From Sphingomonas citri (GTDB lineage Bacteria; Pseudomonadota; Alphaproteobacteria; Sphingomonadales; Sphingomonadaceae), in the NCBI RefSeq assembly GCF_019429485.1, contig NZ_JAHXZN010000002.1, forward strand, positions 434,001 through 498,000: a stretch of DNA of 64,000 nt, in the 5' to 3' direction. A program made the position numbers and the translations under genes. Positions 10,950 through 23,522 of this stretch are shown here, in pieces. The notes below the pieces were generated by a model, which was not told the origin of the DNA, made no database searches, and was given only the letters and a program-made list of their open reading frames with translations. Every line of letters starts with the position of its first letter. Within the stretch, counting starts at the first letter, position 1.

Positions 10950-13322
10950 GTGACCCTGCCCTCGTCCCCCCTGCCGCACCAGGACAGCCGTGCGACCGTC
11001 AGCGACGACGAGGGCACGCTGATCTGCTTCAGCCACCTGCGTTGGGATTTCGTCTTCCAGCGACCGCAGCATCTGATGAGCCGCTTCGCGCGCGCGCGGC
11101 AGGTGCTGTTCTGGGAGGAACCGATCGTCGCCGCGGCGGACACGGAGCCGCGCGTCGAGCAGCGCCGCTGCGGCGACACTGGTGTGACGGTGTGCACCCC
11201 GCACCTCCCGGCCGGCCTCGACGGCGACGCGGTGTGCGCGACGCTGCGCGGCCTGCTCGACGCGGTGATGGTGGCGCCGCGCGGCCCAGTGGTGCGCTGG
11301 TATTACACGCCGATGATGCTGCCCTTCTCCGAGCATCTCGCCGCGGACTGCATCGTCTACGACTGTATGGACGAGCTGTCGCAGTTCAAGAACGCGCCGC
11401 GCGACCTGCTGCCGCTCGAGCAGCGGCTGCTCGACCAGGCCGATCTCGTCTTCACCGGCGGCCATAGCCTCTATGAGGCGAAGCGTGAACGCCACGGCGC
11501 GGTGCACGCCTTCCCGTCGAGCGTCGACGTCGCGCACTTCGCCGCCGCGCGCGCGCCCGGCGCGACCCCCGCGGACCAGAGCGACCTGCCCGCGCCGCGG
11601 CTCGGCTTCTACGGCGTGATCGACGAGCGGATGGATCTCGCCCTGCTCGCCGCGCTCGCCGACGCGCGCCCCGACTATCAGATCGTGATCCTCGGCCCGG
11701 TGGTGAAGATCTCGCCCGACGACCTGCCGCGGCGTGCCAACCTCCATTATCCCGGCGGGCGCGGCTACGCCGAGCTGCCCGACTATCTGCGCGGCTGGGA
11801 CGTGGCGCTGATGCCGTTCGCGATCAACGAGGCCACGCGCTTCATCAGCCCGACCAAGACACCCGAATATCTCGCCGCCGGCCGCCCGGTAGTGTCGACC
11901 CCGGTGACCGACGTGGTGCGCAGCTACGGCGACGTGCCGGGTGTGTTCGTCGCGGCCGAAGCGACGGACTTCGCCGCGGCCTGCGACGCCGCGCTCGCGC
12001 TGGCGCGCGCGCCCGAGCGCTGGCTGCCGCAGGTCGACGCGCTGCTCGCACGCGGATCGTGGGACCAGGTCCAGAGCGAGATGGCCGCGCTGATCGACGC
12101 CGCGATCGCGCGCGCCAGCCACGTCCAGCCGATCGTCTCGCCGGTCGCCTGGCCCGTGACGACCCGCGAGCGCTACGACGTGATGGTGGTCGGCGCGGGC
12201 TTCGCGGGCGCGGTGATGGCGGAGCGGCTCGCCGCCGGCTCGGGCAAGCGCGTGCTGGTGGTCGATCGCCGCCCGCACGTCGCCGGGAATGCCTATGATC
12301 ATCTCGACGCCGGTGGTGTGCTGATCCACCAATATGGACCGCACATCTTCCACACCAACTCAGGGGAAATCGTCGACTATTTGTCGGGCTTCACCGATTG
12401 GCGGCCGTACGAGCATCGCGTCCTCGCCGACGTGCGCGGCACGTTGGTGCCGATGCCGATCAACCGTACCACGCTCAACGCGCTTTACGGGCTGGAGCTG
12501 GGGACCGAGGCCGAGGCCGCCGCCTTCCTCGCCAGCCGCGCCGAGCCGGTCGATGTCGTGCGCACCTCGGCCGACGTGGTGATTTCCGCCGTCGGACGTG
12601 ATCTCTACGAGACCTTCTTCGAGGGCTATACGCGCAAGCAATGGGGGCTCGACCCGTCCGAGCTCGACAAGTCGGTCACCGCGCGCGTGCCGACCCGGAC
12701 GAACACCGACGACCGTTATTTCACCGACAGCTTCCAGGCGATGCCGCTCGACGGCTATACGCGCATGTTCGAGCGGATGCTCGACCATCCGAACATCGAC
12801 GTGCTGCTCGGCGTGGACTACCATGAGGCGCGCGACGCCTACCCGCACGACCATCTCGTCTTCACCGGCCCGATCGACGAATATTTCGGGTACCGCTATG
12901 GCCAGCTGCCGTACCGCTCGCTGCGCTTCCAGCACGAGACGCTGTCGCAGGAATGGCACCAGCCGGTCGCGGTGGTGAACTATCCCTCGCCCGACGTGCC
13001 GTACACGCGGGTGACCGAGTACAAGCATCTCACCGGGCAGCAGGCGCCGAACACCAGCATCACCTACGAATATCCGAGCGCCACCGGTGACCCCTATTAC
13101 CCGATTCCGCGCGCGGAGAACCAGGAACTGTTCAAGCGCTACGAGGCGCTCGCCATCGCCGAGGCCGGCGTGAGCTTCGTCGGGCGGCTGGCGACCTATC
13201 GCTATTACAACATGGACCAGGTCGTCGGGCAGGCGCTCGCCACCTACCGCAGGCTGGCGGAGCGCTGGCGCGAGCCCGACGCGCCGCGGGTGGAGCCGCT
13301 GCTCCGCCCCGCGGCAGCCTGA
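10950..13322 (+). CDS. glf: glycosyltransferase / UDP-galactopyranose mutase fusion
   Basis: A 790-residue two-enzyme fusion. Residues ~15-390 form a GT-B glycosyltransferase: FSHLRWDFVFQRPQHLMSRF, a middle LGFYGVIDERMD and SPTKTPEYLAAGRPVVSTPV. From about residue 408 a complete UDP-galactopyranose mutase follows: the FAD-binding VMVVGAGFAGAVMAERLA, NAYDHLDAGGVLIHQYGPHIFHT in pieces, FFEGYTRKQWG, RVPTRTNTDDRYF and YYNMDQVVGQALA. The mutase converts UDP-Galp to UDP-Galf, which the linked transferase may use. GTG 10950 has GGGAG eight bases before it; an in-frame GTG at 10923 would add nine residues. Its 3' end converges on the receptor gene with only nine bases between. Confidence 0.9.
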   Translation: MTLPSSPLPHQDSRATVSDDEGTLICFSHLRWDFVFQRPQHLMSRFARARQVLFWEEPIVAAADTEPRVEQRRCGDTGVTVCTPHLPAGLDGDAVCATLRGLLDAVMVAPRGPVVRWYYTPMMLPFSEHLAADCIVYDCMDELSQFKNAPRDLLPLEQRLLDQADLVFTGGHSLYEAKRERHGAVHAFPSSVDVAHFAAARAPGATPADQSDLPAPRLGFYGVIDERMDLALLAALADARPDYQIVILGPVVKISPDDLPRRANLHYPGGRGYAELPDYLRGWDVALMPFAINEATRFISPTKTPEYLAAGRPVVSTPVTDVVRSYGDVPGVFVAAEATDFAAACDAALALARAPERWLPQVDALLARGSWDQVQSEMAALIDAAIARASHVQPIVSPVAWPVTTRERYDVMVVGAGFAGAVMAERLAAGSGKRVLVVDRRPHVAGNAYDHLDAGGVLIHQYGPHIFHTNSGEIVDYLSGFTDWRPYEHRVLADVRGTLVPMPINRTTLNALYGLELGTEAEAAAFLASRAEPVDVVRTSADVVISAVGRDLYETFFEGYTRKQWGLDPSELDKSVTARVPTRTNTDDRYFTDSFQAMPLDGYTRMFERMLDHPNIDVLLGVDYHEARDAYPHDHLVFTGPIDEYFGYRYGQLPYRSLRFQHETLSQEWHQPVAVVNYPSPDVPYTRVTEYKHLTGQQAPNTSITYEYPSATGDPYYPIPRAENQELFKRYEALAIAEAGVSFVGRLATYRYYNMDQVVGQALATYRRLAERWREPDAPRVEPLLRPAAA

Positions 13323-13331
13323 TCGGCGCGC

Positions 13332-15839
13332 TCAGAGCAGAAGGCGCAGCGCCAGCGACGTGGTGCGCCCGTTGACCGAGCGGGCGCGGACGATGCCGTT
13401 CGCCGGGATCGTCGCATTCTCGGACTCGGTGAAGCCGAGCACGTCGAAGGCGTTGTTGCTGTTGAGCGAGAGCTGCACGCGCTCGGTTAGATGATAGGTC
13501 GCGAACGCGCTCGCGGTGGTGAAGCCCGGCAGCTTCAGCTCGTTGACGTCCTGCGCGAAGCTGCTCGTGGTGCCGACGACATTGGCACCGAGCTCGATCG
13601 GCCCCAGCGTCAGCTCGGGCGTGGTCTGGAAGATGAAGCGCGCCTGCCGCCGCGGCACGTGGCCGACGGTGCTGGGATCGATCTGGTCGATCGCGATCCT
13701 GCTGTCCGTGAAAGTCGCGCCGGCGGTCAGGCTGAAGACCTTGCCGGTGAGCGCGCCCTCCGCCTCGACGCCGTGCGCGCGATAGACGCGGTCGATGAAC
13801 GAGCCGGGCGTGGTGATCTGCGCGTTCTGCTCGCCGGTGCGCGCCCAGAAGCCGGTGAGATCGAGCCGCGCGCCGTCGCGGCGGTACTTCAGCCCGCCCT
13901 CCACCTGCTCGACCCGGTCGACCGCGGCGCGCCGATTGGTCAAAGCGCCGGTGCCGACGTCCAGCCCAGGCCCGAACAGCAGCCGGTCCGAATTGGTGCG
14001 CCCGCCGCGACTGTAGCGCGCGAACAGCGCGAAGGGCTCGGCGACGCGCCAATTGATGCCGGTCGAGTACGACAGGTAATGCCAGCCGTAGAAGACCGGC
14101 GCCGGGCTGCGGAGCGGCAGCGCGGCGACGCGCTGCTCCGCCGCCGCGATCGCATCGTCCCCGTTCATGTCGCGCGCGATGAGCTTGGAGCGACCCCCGC
14201 CGAGGTCCGAGCCATAGATAAGGCCGGCAGCGTCCCCGACGTCGTAGCGCAGGCTGCCGCCGATCGAGACGCGACCGAGCTTGTAGTTGAGCGAGCCGAA
14301 CGGCGCGTTGGTGTGATAGTCGACGCGGTGGCGGCGGCGGCAACAGTCACCGAAGAAGCTGGCGCTGTAGCCGTAGAAGCCTTCCTGGGTCACCGGCACG
14401 CCCTGCGCGTCGTACAGGTCGATCATCGCCGCGGTGCCGCGGCCGCGCAGCTCGAGCAGGTCCGATGTCCACAGCCAGTCGGTGTGGACGTCCTGGCGCG
14501 AGCGATAGAAGCCGAGCGTGCTGGTCAGCTCGCCGCGCCCGATCGGGTCGACGCGGCTGGCACGAAGATCGTTGAACAGGCTGCCGAAGCTGTTGATCTT
14601 GGCGTCGAACACGATGTTCTCGACGAGCAGGCCGTTGCCGCCGCCGAGCTGGTCAGGCCGCGCGATGATCTGGCCCGGCTGCGCCCCGGTGGCGTAGCGC
14701 AGGGTCGCGCCGTCGCCGCCGAGCGCCGCGGCGATGTCGCTCGCGGCGCCGATCGCGGCGGGGAAGTTGGCGATGAAGCGTCCGGTGATGCTGGTGAAGC
14801 GGAAGCGGTCGACGACCGTCCAGCCGGCGAGCGTTGCCTGCGCCTCGAGCCCGATCGCGTCGACCACGGGATGCATGCCGTCGCGCAGGTCGTGGACGCC
14901 GCGGCGGTTGGCGCCGTCCAGCGTGACGTTGCGCAGCGCGTAGCGCGAGGAGAGCGCGTCATGGCCTATATCGAATCCGGGGAGGCTTTCGTAACGCGGG
15001 TCGGCGTCGCTGCCGGTCACACGCACCGGGTTGGGCATGTAGCTGACGGTGCGGTCGTCGAGCGCCTTGCCGTAGAGACGCACGTAGCCGCCGTCGAATT
15101 CCTTGGTGAGGTTGAGCTTGATCTGGCCGCCGCGGTTGCCCTCATAGCCGATCCGCCGCGGCCCCTCGCCCTCGCGGACGAAACCGCCGACGTGGACGCG
15201 CCAGCCGTCGCCGAGCCGCCCGCCATAGTCCAGGTCGAGCCGATGCTCGCCATAGTCGAGCCCGGTGAGCAGCTGCACCGCGCCGCCCTCGGTCTCGCCG
15301 GTCTTGGAGATCAGGTTGATCACGCCGCCGGGCGAGTTGGACGCGAAGGTCGAGGCCGAGCCGCCGCGCACCGAGGCGATGCTGGCGACGCCCAGGTCGG
15401 CGCGCAGGAAGATGTCGGCATTGCCGAAGACCAGATCGCCATATTCGACGAGCGGCAGGCCGTCCTCCTGCAGCTGGAGGTATTTGCCCCCGCCGGTGGC
15501 CATGGGCAGGCCGCGGATCGAAAGATTGGCGTTGCCCTCGCCGCCCGAACTCTCCGATCGGATGCCGGGGATGTTGCGAAAAATCTCGGCGACCGAGCGC
15601 GGCGCGATCTTGTCGATGTCGCTGGCGAGCAGCTGGCTGGTCGAGACCGCGGTGTCGAGCCGGTCGCGCCCGCGCGCCACCGCGGTGACGACCACGTCGC
15701 GGCGCGGTGTCATCGCCTCGGGCGTGGCGGCGTCCTCGCCCCGATCGTCCGTCGCGGGCGCCTGCTGCGCGGCGGCGAGCTGTGGTACTGTCAATCCAAG
15801 CGGCACACAGGTGAACAGAAGCAAAGTCTTGATATGCAC
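13332..15839 (-). CDS. TonB-dependent outer membrane receptor
   Basis: An 835-residue outer membrane receptor. It has a signal peptide (MHIKTLLLFTCVPLGLTVPQ, then LAAAQQ), a TonB-box-like stretch around DVVVTAVARG, a plug domain (SVAEIFRNIPGIRSES; LSIRGLPMATGGG; LRADLGVASIASVRGGSAS; NSPGGVINLISKTG) and a long beta-barrel ending TTSLALRLLL, a typical aromatic-poor but hydrophobic last strand. Receptors of this class import large nutrients such as siderophores or oligosaccharides. The GH2 beta-galactosidase lies just upstream on the same strand, so a galactoside substrate is plausible. AAGGGG precedes the ATG. Confidence 0.92.
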   Translation of the reverse strand: MHIKTLLLFTCVPLGLTVPQLAAAQQAPATDDRGEDAATPEAMTPRRDVVVTAVARGRDRLDTAVSTSQLLASDIDKIAPRSVAEIFRNIPGIRSESSGGEGNANLSIRGLPMATGGGKYLQLQEDGLPLVEYGDLVFGNADIFLRADLGVASIASVRGGSASTFASNSPGGVINLISKTGETEGGAVQLLTGLDYGEHRLDLDYGGRLGDGWRVHVGGFVREGEGPRRIGYEGNRGGQIKLNLTKEFDGGYVRLYGKALDDRTVSYMPNPVRVTGSDADPRYESLPGFDIGHDALSSRYALRNVTLDGANRRGVHDLRDGMHPVVDAIGLEAQATLAGWTVVDRFRFTSITGRFIANFPAAIGAASDIAAALGGDGATLRYATGAQPGQIIARPDQLGGGNGLLVENIVFDAKINSFGSLFNDLRASRVDPIGRGELTSTLGFYRSRQDVHTDWLWTSDLLELRGRGTAAMIDLYDAQGVPVTQEGFYGYSASFFGDCCRRRHRVDYHTNAPFGSLNYKLGRVSIGGSLRYDVGDAAGLIYGSDLGGGRSKLIARDMNGDDAIAAAEQRVAALPLRSPAPVFYGWHYLSYSTGINWRVAEPFALFARYSRGGRTNSDRLLFGPGLDVGTGALTNRRAAVDRVEQVEGGLKYRRDGARLDLTGFWARTGEQNAQITTPGSFIDRVYRAHGVEAEGALTGKVFSLTAGATFTDSRIAIDQIDPSTVGHVPRRQARFIFQTTPELTLGPIELGANVVGTTSSFAQDVNELKLPGFTTASAFATYHLTERVQLSLNSNNAFDVLGFTESENATIPANGIVRARSVNGRTTSLALRLLL

Positions 15840-15951
15840 GGAGCGCCCCTTTTTATCTGGCGCCCCTATGATAAGTCGGATTAGCGATGGTCCTGCGGCA
15901 GCGCAGATCGCACCGGATCAGATCGAAAAGTCAAACCCCTGATCGACAGTG

Positions 15952-15980
15952 ATTATATCTTGATTGCGGTGACCACAAAT
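15952..15980 (-). promoter_or_regulatory. candidate promoter of the TonB receptor
   Basis: On the minus strand a perfect TATAAT (15952-15957) lies 16 bp after TTTGTG, a weak -35. It would give a leader of about 105 bases. A GGTGACC palindrome sits in the spacer. Predicted from base sequence only. Confidence 0.35.
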
Positions 15981-16069
15981 CGCCGATCTGCGTCAGCACT
16001 CGCTCTGTGAACACGAATACTGCGCCATCAATTCCCTTCTGCCGGTGTCTAGACCATGATCCGCCTCGA

Positions 16070-19500
<3,431 letters not shown>

Positions 19501-19576
19501 CTAAGCGATGGCAGAGACTCGGGCGCGGGGCGACGATGTCACGCCAGTTTCACGCGCGCTTCCTAGGGCGACGCGC

Positions 19577-20638
19577 ATGATCCGTCTCGCCCGCGCGCTC
19601 GCGCTCGCCACCCTTCTCGCCGCGCCGGCCGCCGCACGCGACGCCGCGCCGCTGCGACTCAACGATGTGCAGGTGATCGGCACGCACAACAGCTACAAGC
19701 GCGCGATGCCCGCCGCGACGATGGCGCGGCTGCGCGCCGCCGACCCGAAGCTCGCCGACGCGCTCGACTATGCGCACCGCGACCTGAGCGAACAGCTCGA
19801 CAAGGGCGCGCGCCAGCTCGAGATCGACGTCAACTACGATCCTCAGGGCGGCCATTACGCGCGCGGGTCGGACGATCCGGCGCTGCGCCGGCCGGGCTAC
19901 AAGGTGCTTCACATCCCCGGCATCGACAATTCGTCGAGCTGCGTGGTGCTGACCGACTGTCTCACGATCATCCGCCGCTGGTCCGACGCCCACCCGCGCC
20001 ACGTGCCGATCATGCTGATGTTCAACGTCAAGGACGAGCAGAATGCGGCGCGCGGCGGGATCGACTCGGTCGTGCCCGACGCCGCCGGCTATGACGCGCT
20101 CGACGCCGAGATCCGCGCGGTGCTGTCGCCGGCCAAACTGATCACCCCCGACGACGTCCAGGGCCGCTACCCGACACTGCGAGAGGCGGTGCTGGCGAAC
20201 AACTGGCCGAGGCTCGAACAGGCACGCGGCAAGATCCTGTTCGCGTTGGACGAGACGCCCGCGAAGGTGGCGCTGTACCGCGGCGCGCGGCGCTCGCTGG
20301 AGGGACGCGTGTTCTTCATCAACACCGACGAGGACTCGCCCGCGGCGGCCTATCTCACGCTCAACGAGACGATGGCGGAAGCCGCGCGCATCCGCCGCGA
20401 CGTCGCCGCGGGCTATCTCGTGCGCACCCGCGCCGACGCCGAGACACGCGAGGCGCGCAGCAACGACCCGCGCCGCCGCGACACCGCGCTGGCGAGCGGG
20501 GCGCACTATGTGTCGACCGATTATCTCTGGCCCGACCCGCGCTTCCCCGGCGGCTACCACGTGGCGCTGCCCGGCGGTGGCGTGGCGCGCTGCAACCCGG
20601 TGCGCCGGCCGAAGGGGTGCGCGATCGGCGAGCGGTGA
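19577..20638 (+). CDS. phosphatidylinositol-specific phospholipase C-like protein (Ca2+-dependent PI-PLC type), secreted
   Basis: A 353-residue protein with an N-terminal signal peptide (MIRLARALALATLLAAPAAA). The barrel begins with LNDVQVIGTHNSYKRAMP, carrying the family's catalytic His-Asn pair, then LSEQLDKGARQLEIDVNYD, KVLHIPGIDNSSSC with the second His, and PIMLMFNVKDEQ. This set matches the bacterial Ca2+-dependent phosphoinositide phospholipase C-like family. The natural substrate is uncertain; it may be a general phosphodiester. The start at 19577 begins the signal peptide and has AGGG upstream. It is transcribed alone, divergent from the GH2 gene; element A1 lies 38 bp after its stop. 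Confidence 0.8.
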   Translation: MIRLARALALATLLAAPAAARDAAPLRLNDVQVIGTHNSYKRAMPAATMARLRAADPKLADALDYAHRDLSEQLDKGARQLEIDVNYDPQGGHYARGSDDPALRRPGYKVLHIPGIDNSSSCVVLTDCLTIIRRWSDAHPRHVPIMLMFNVKDEQNAARGGIDSVVPDAAGYDALDAEIRAVLSPAKLITPDDVQGRYPTLREAVLANNWPRLEQARGKILFALDETPAKVALYRGARRSLEGRVFFINTDEDSPAAAYLTLNETMAEAARIRRDVAAGYLVRTRADAETREARSNDPRRRDTALASGAHYVSTDYLWPDPRFPGGYHVALPGGGVARCNPVRRPKGCAIGER

Positions 20639-20676
20639 AGCGGAAAAACGTGAGGACAAGCGAAGCCCTTCTTCAG

Positions 20677-20772
20677 CGTCATCCGGAACTCGTTTCAGGA
20701 TTCACCGGGCCGCGAGCACCGATCCGATCGGTCATGCCGCCACGTGGATCCTGAAACGAGTCCAGGATGACG
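20677..20772. repeat. intergenic palindromic repeat, family A, copy 1
   Basis: A 96-bp element bounded by CGTCATCC and GGATGACG, with GAACTCGTTTCAGGAT on the left and GGATCCTGAAACGAGT on the right as long imperfect inverted arms. It is one of six copies of 95-96 bp in the window, all close downstream of a stop codon. Confidence 0.85.
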
Positions 20773-20852
20773 CCAGCTCTCGGCTCAAGTCTCGCGCACC
20801 CACGCACGCAGCTAACGCGACCTTTACCCATCCTGGGCTATGCCATTCGGCG

Positions 20853-21236
20853 ATGACCGCGCACTTCCTCATCCAGGTCGACGTGCCGCGCGCGCTGGTG
20901 CGCATTACCATGTCGGGCTTTTTCGACGCTGCCGCGATCGCGCGCTTCGTCGCCGCGCGCGACGCCGCCCACGCCCTGCTCACCTGCGGCGCCAACGCGC
21001 ATGTCACGCTCGTCGACATCCGCGAAATGGACATCCAGGCGCAGGGCAGCGTCGCCGAGTTCCGCGCCGTGCTCGCCGACCCGCGCCACGCCTCGCGTCG
21101 CCTCGCCTTCGTCGTGGCGCGCTCGCTCGCGCGCTCGCAGATCCGCCGCGCCGCGGCCGAGCGCGCCGCCTGCTATTTCGAGACGGTCGAGCAGGCCGAG
21201 GCCTGGCTGCTCGGGGCGGAGTCGGCGGCGGCGTAG
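20853..21236 (+). CDS. STAS/SpoIIAA-like protein
   Basis: A 127-residue soluble protein. The pattern of alternating strands and helices (ALVRITMSGFFDAAAIARFVAARD; HVTLVDIREMDIQAQGSVAEF; RLAFVVARSLARSQIRRAA; YFETVEQAEAWL) matches small SpoIIAA-like/STAS proteins found in alphaproteobacteria. There is no phosphorylatable DS motif of anti-anti-sigma factors at the expected site. No partner kinase lies next to it, and its function is unknown. ATG 20853 was chosen because it begins the first beta-strand; no strong Shine-Dalgarno sequence is visible. Confidence 0.65.
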   Translation: MTAHFLIQVDVPRALVRITMSGFFDAAAIARFVAARDAAHALLTCGANAHVTLVDIREMDIQAQGSVAEFRAVLADPRHASRRLAFVVARSLARSQIRRAAAERAACYFETVEQAEAWLLGAESAAA

Positions 21237-21716
21237 CGGCGAACGCCGGCTCGTCTCACACGACCGCGGCGCAGCGCCGGCACTATGCCGACACAGTCGA
21301 TGTCCTGGCCCCCGAACACGGTGGTGCCGTGCAGATGGTGGCGCACCAAAGCGAGAAGCGGGATCGGCACGCGCTAAGTGGTCGGTGAGCGTCACGTCCT
21401 TCAGACGGGAAGCGGCGTCTACGTCCCCCGGCGAAGGCCGGGCCCTAGGTGGGAAACGGCAGTGACCGCTACTCAGACTCGTCAACTGGACCCCCGCCTT
21501 CACCGGGGGATCAATGAGCGACGCTCGCCGCCCTAGCGCCACGAGTGCGCTCCCCTTCCGCGTAGCAGCGCTGCTCGCCATGACCCCCGGGCGCGCCTTT
21601 TCCGCCGCGGATCGCCGCTTTGCGCTGTCCTACATGGAACAGGCATGGAACATGGGATCGGCGACGTGACCCGATTCGGTGATCTCGCCCGCAGAGATGG
21701 AGGTAAGCCGCCCGCC
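21237..21716. other. 480-bp intergenic region
   Basis: No convincing gene. It holds repeat C1 (21425-21509). Short open frames on both strands near 21173-21370 have no recognisable domain and no ribosome-binding site. The end carries GGAGGT about 12 bases before the lipoprotein start. Confidence 0.6.
21425..21509. repeat. intergenic palindromic repeat, family C, copy 1
   Basis: An 85-bp unit of two REP-like palindromes in opposite orientation: CCCGGCGAAGGCCGGG on the left and CCCCCGCCTTCACCGGGGG on the right, joined by a spacer beginning CCCTAGGTGGGAA and ending CAACTGGA. Related units lie at 40863-40946 and, inside a coding region, at 42657-42741. Confidence 0.75.
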
Positions 21717-22709
21717 ATGCGCCGACCCGCCACGCCTATCGCCGCGCTCGCCGCCGCGCTGCTGCTCACCGGCTGCGCGACGAACGCGGTGCGCATCCAA
21801 GCCGCGACCGACGTCACCGCACGCGGGCGGGAGGCGACCGCCGCCACCGCCGCCTATCTCGACTCGGTCGAGCAGCGGCGCCGCGACGCTGCCGCAGCGC
21901 TGGTCGCCAGCGACCCGAGCTGCCTCCCCGCCTCGCCGCTGCGCATCCAGGTGCCGACGATCGCCGCCGCACCACCGGCATCGCTCTGCCCCGAGCGCGA
22001 CACGCCCGCGCCCGGCTACACCCTCCTCAGCATCGACGTCGGCACCAGCCCACGCGCGCTGCTGGAGCCGCGCGTCGCGCTGCTCGCCGCGGTCGGCGAC
22101 TATGTCGAGGCGCTGGCGACGATCGTTGCCGCCCCCCAGGCCGACGTCTCGACCGAGCTGACCGCCTTCGCCGAGCGGGTCGGTCGCGTCGTAGCCGCCG
22201 CGGGCGTGGCCGACGTCGATCCGGCGACGCCCCGCGGGCAAGGCCTGGTTGCCCTCGCCACCTTCGCCGCCGAGCTCGCGCGCGAGGCGCGCACGGCCGG
22301 CCAGGTCCGCGCGCTGGTGGAAGAGCGCGGCGCCACGGTCGACCGCGTGCTGGGCGAGCTGCGCGGCGAAGTCGAGGGCTGGGGTCGCACCGCCGCGCGC
22401 AGTGCCGACGATCTGTACGGCAACGCGCTGTTCCGCACCTATCTGCGCCACCGCGCCGACCTCACCGCCGAGCAGCGCGAGCAGCTCGCCGCACGCGTGT
22501 TCGCCGCGCGCGAGGCATCGCGCACCGGTCCCGCGCGCGCCGCGGCGGTAGCGGACGCGCTCGCGCTGGCGTCCACCGCCCAGGCCGACCTGCGCGCGGC
22601 GCTGTCCGGGCGACTCACCCCGGCGCAGCGCCGCACCGCCGCCAAGCTCAACCTCGACCGGATCGCACGCGCGCTCGCACTGGTCGCCACCGTCGCGCGC
22701 CCGCTGTGA
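21717..22709 (+). CDS. alpha-helical lipoprotein of unknown function
   Basis: A 330-residue predicted lipoprotein: a signal peptide MRRPATPIAALAAALLLTGC with the lipobox LTGC, then a mature part rich in Ala, Arg and Glu that is almost entirely helical. A short insert with two Cys (PSCLP and ASLCPE, about residues 65-95) may form a disulfide. No family was recognised. It is the first gene of a four-gene run: the next gene begins 10 bp after its stop and a protealysin-like protease and its inhibitor follow, so a role linked to that protease or to the envelope is plausible but unproven. Confidence 0.75.
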   Translation: MRRPATPIAALAAALLLTGCATNAVRIQAATDVTARGREATAATAAYLDSVEQRRRDAAAALVASDPSCLPASPLRIQVPTIAAAPPASLCPERDTPAPGYTLLSIDVGTSPRALLEPRVALLAAVGDYVEALATIVAAPQADVSTELTAFAERVGRVVAAAGVADVDPATPRGQGLVALATFAAELAREARTAGQVRALVEERGATVDRVLGELRGEVEGWGRTAARSADDLYGNALFRTYLRHRADLTAEQREQLAARVFAAREASRTGPARAAAVADALALASTAQADLRAALSGRLTPAQRRTAAKLNLDRIARALALVATVARPL

Positions 22710-22719
22710 GGAGGAAGGC

Positions 22720-23502
22720 ATGACCCGCTACGCCGAGGCACTGGCGGCCGCCGACGCGCTCGCCGAGCAGGTGCAATCCTATGTCGCCGACGGGCGCTTC
22801 CTGCCGCGCTATTTCGACCGGTTGTTCGGGCTGCGCACCGCACTGGGTGACGCGCTCGACCATTTCTCGGCGACGCTGATCACCGTGCCGGGCGACGCCG
22901 CGGTGTTCGCCGCGGTGCTCGACCGCTCGGTCGAGGCGCGTCGCGCGGGCGAGGAACTGATGCCGAGCGACGTCGCGGTGGAGCGCTACGCGGCCGCGGT
23001 ATCGCGCGCCACCGCCGCGCTGCGGGCCGAGCCGCCCAACGCCGTCGCTTCGGCCCCGTCCGCGCCTCTGCTGCGCGGCGCGCTGCGGCTGGACCATGCG
23101 CGCGACGAGCCGGCACGGCCGGCCCTCGCGCCCTCCCCCGCGGCGGCCCCGATCGAGCCTTATTACACCAGCTTGGCCAAGCTCTTCCCGGTCGAAGCGG
23201 TAGCGTTATACCCGCTCGCTACCGGGATCGCGGGCGAGGACCGCTCGGTGCGGCTGATCCTGATCGCGGTGATCGGCGTCTTCGTCGTCGCGCTGCGCTG
23301 GCTCGGCACGCAGGACAGCGGGGGCCAGCCCGACCCCGCCGCGATCGCGGTCGCGCTGGCCTCCTTCCTGCTCTACGCCGCCGCGCTCGGCGGGTTCGGC
23401 TACCTGCCCGACGGCGCCGAGCAGACGCGCCAGCTGCTCGCGTTCGTCACCATCATCTGGGTCGCGCTCGCACCGCTGTGGCTGCGCCGCGCCCGCCGCT
23501 GA
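22720..23502 (+). CDS. membrane protein of unknown function (three C-terminal membrane segments)
   Basis: A 260-residue protein with a soluble N-terminal part (about 1-170: helical, then a Pro/Ala-rich linker ALAPSPAAAPIEP) and three predicted membrane helices at the C-terminus: LILIAVIGVFVVALRWLG, AAIAVALASFLLYAAALGG and LLAFVTIIWVALAPLWL, ending in a positively charged RRARR. No known family was recognised. AGGAGGAAGG sits directly before the ATG, 10 bp after the lipoprotein stop, so the two are one transcript. It may anchor or sense for the lipoprotein/protease cassette; this is inference. Confidence 0.75.
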   Translation: MTRYAEALAAADALAEQVQSYVADGRFLPRYFDRLFGLRTALGDALDHFSATLITVPGDAAVFAAVLDRSVEARRAGEELMPSDVAVERYAAAVSRATAALRAEPPNAVASAPSAPLLRGALRLDHARDEPARPALAPSPAAAPIEPYYTSLAKLFPVEAVALYPLATGIAGEDRSVRLILIAVIGVFVVALRWLGTQDSGGQPDPAAIAVALASFLLYAAALGGFGYLPDGAEQTRQLLAFVTIIWVALAPLWLRRARR

Positions 23503-23522
23503 TCTGCCAAGGAGAGACGCCG

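Noticed and set aside
21173..21370. Open frame on the minus strand after the STAS-like gene
   Set aside because: It overlaps the end of the STAS-like gene in antisense, has no ribosome-binding site and matches no family I know.
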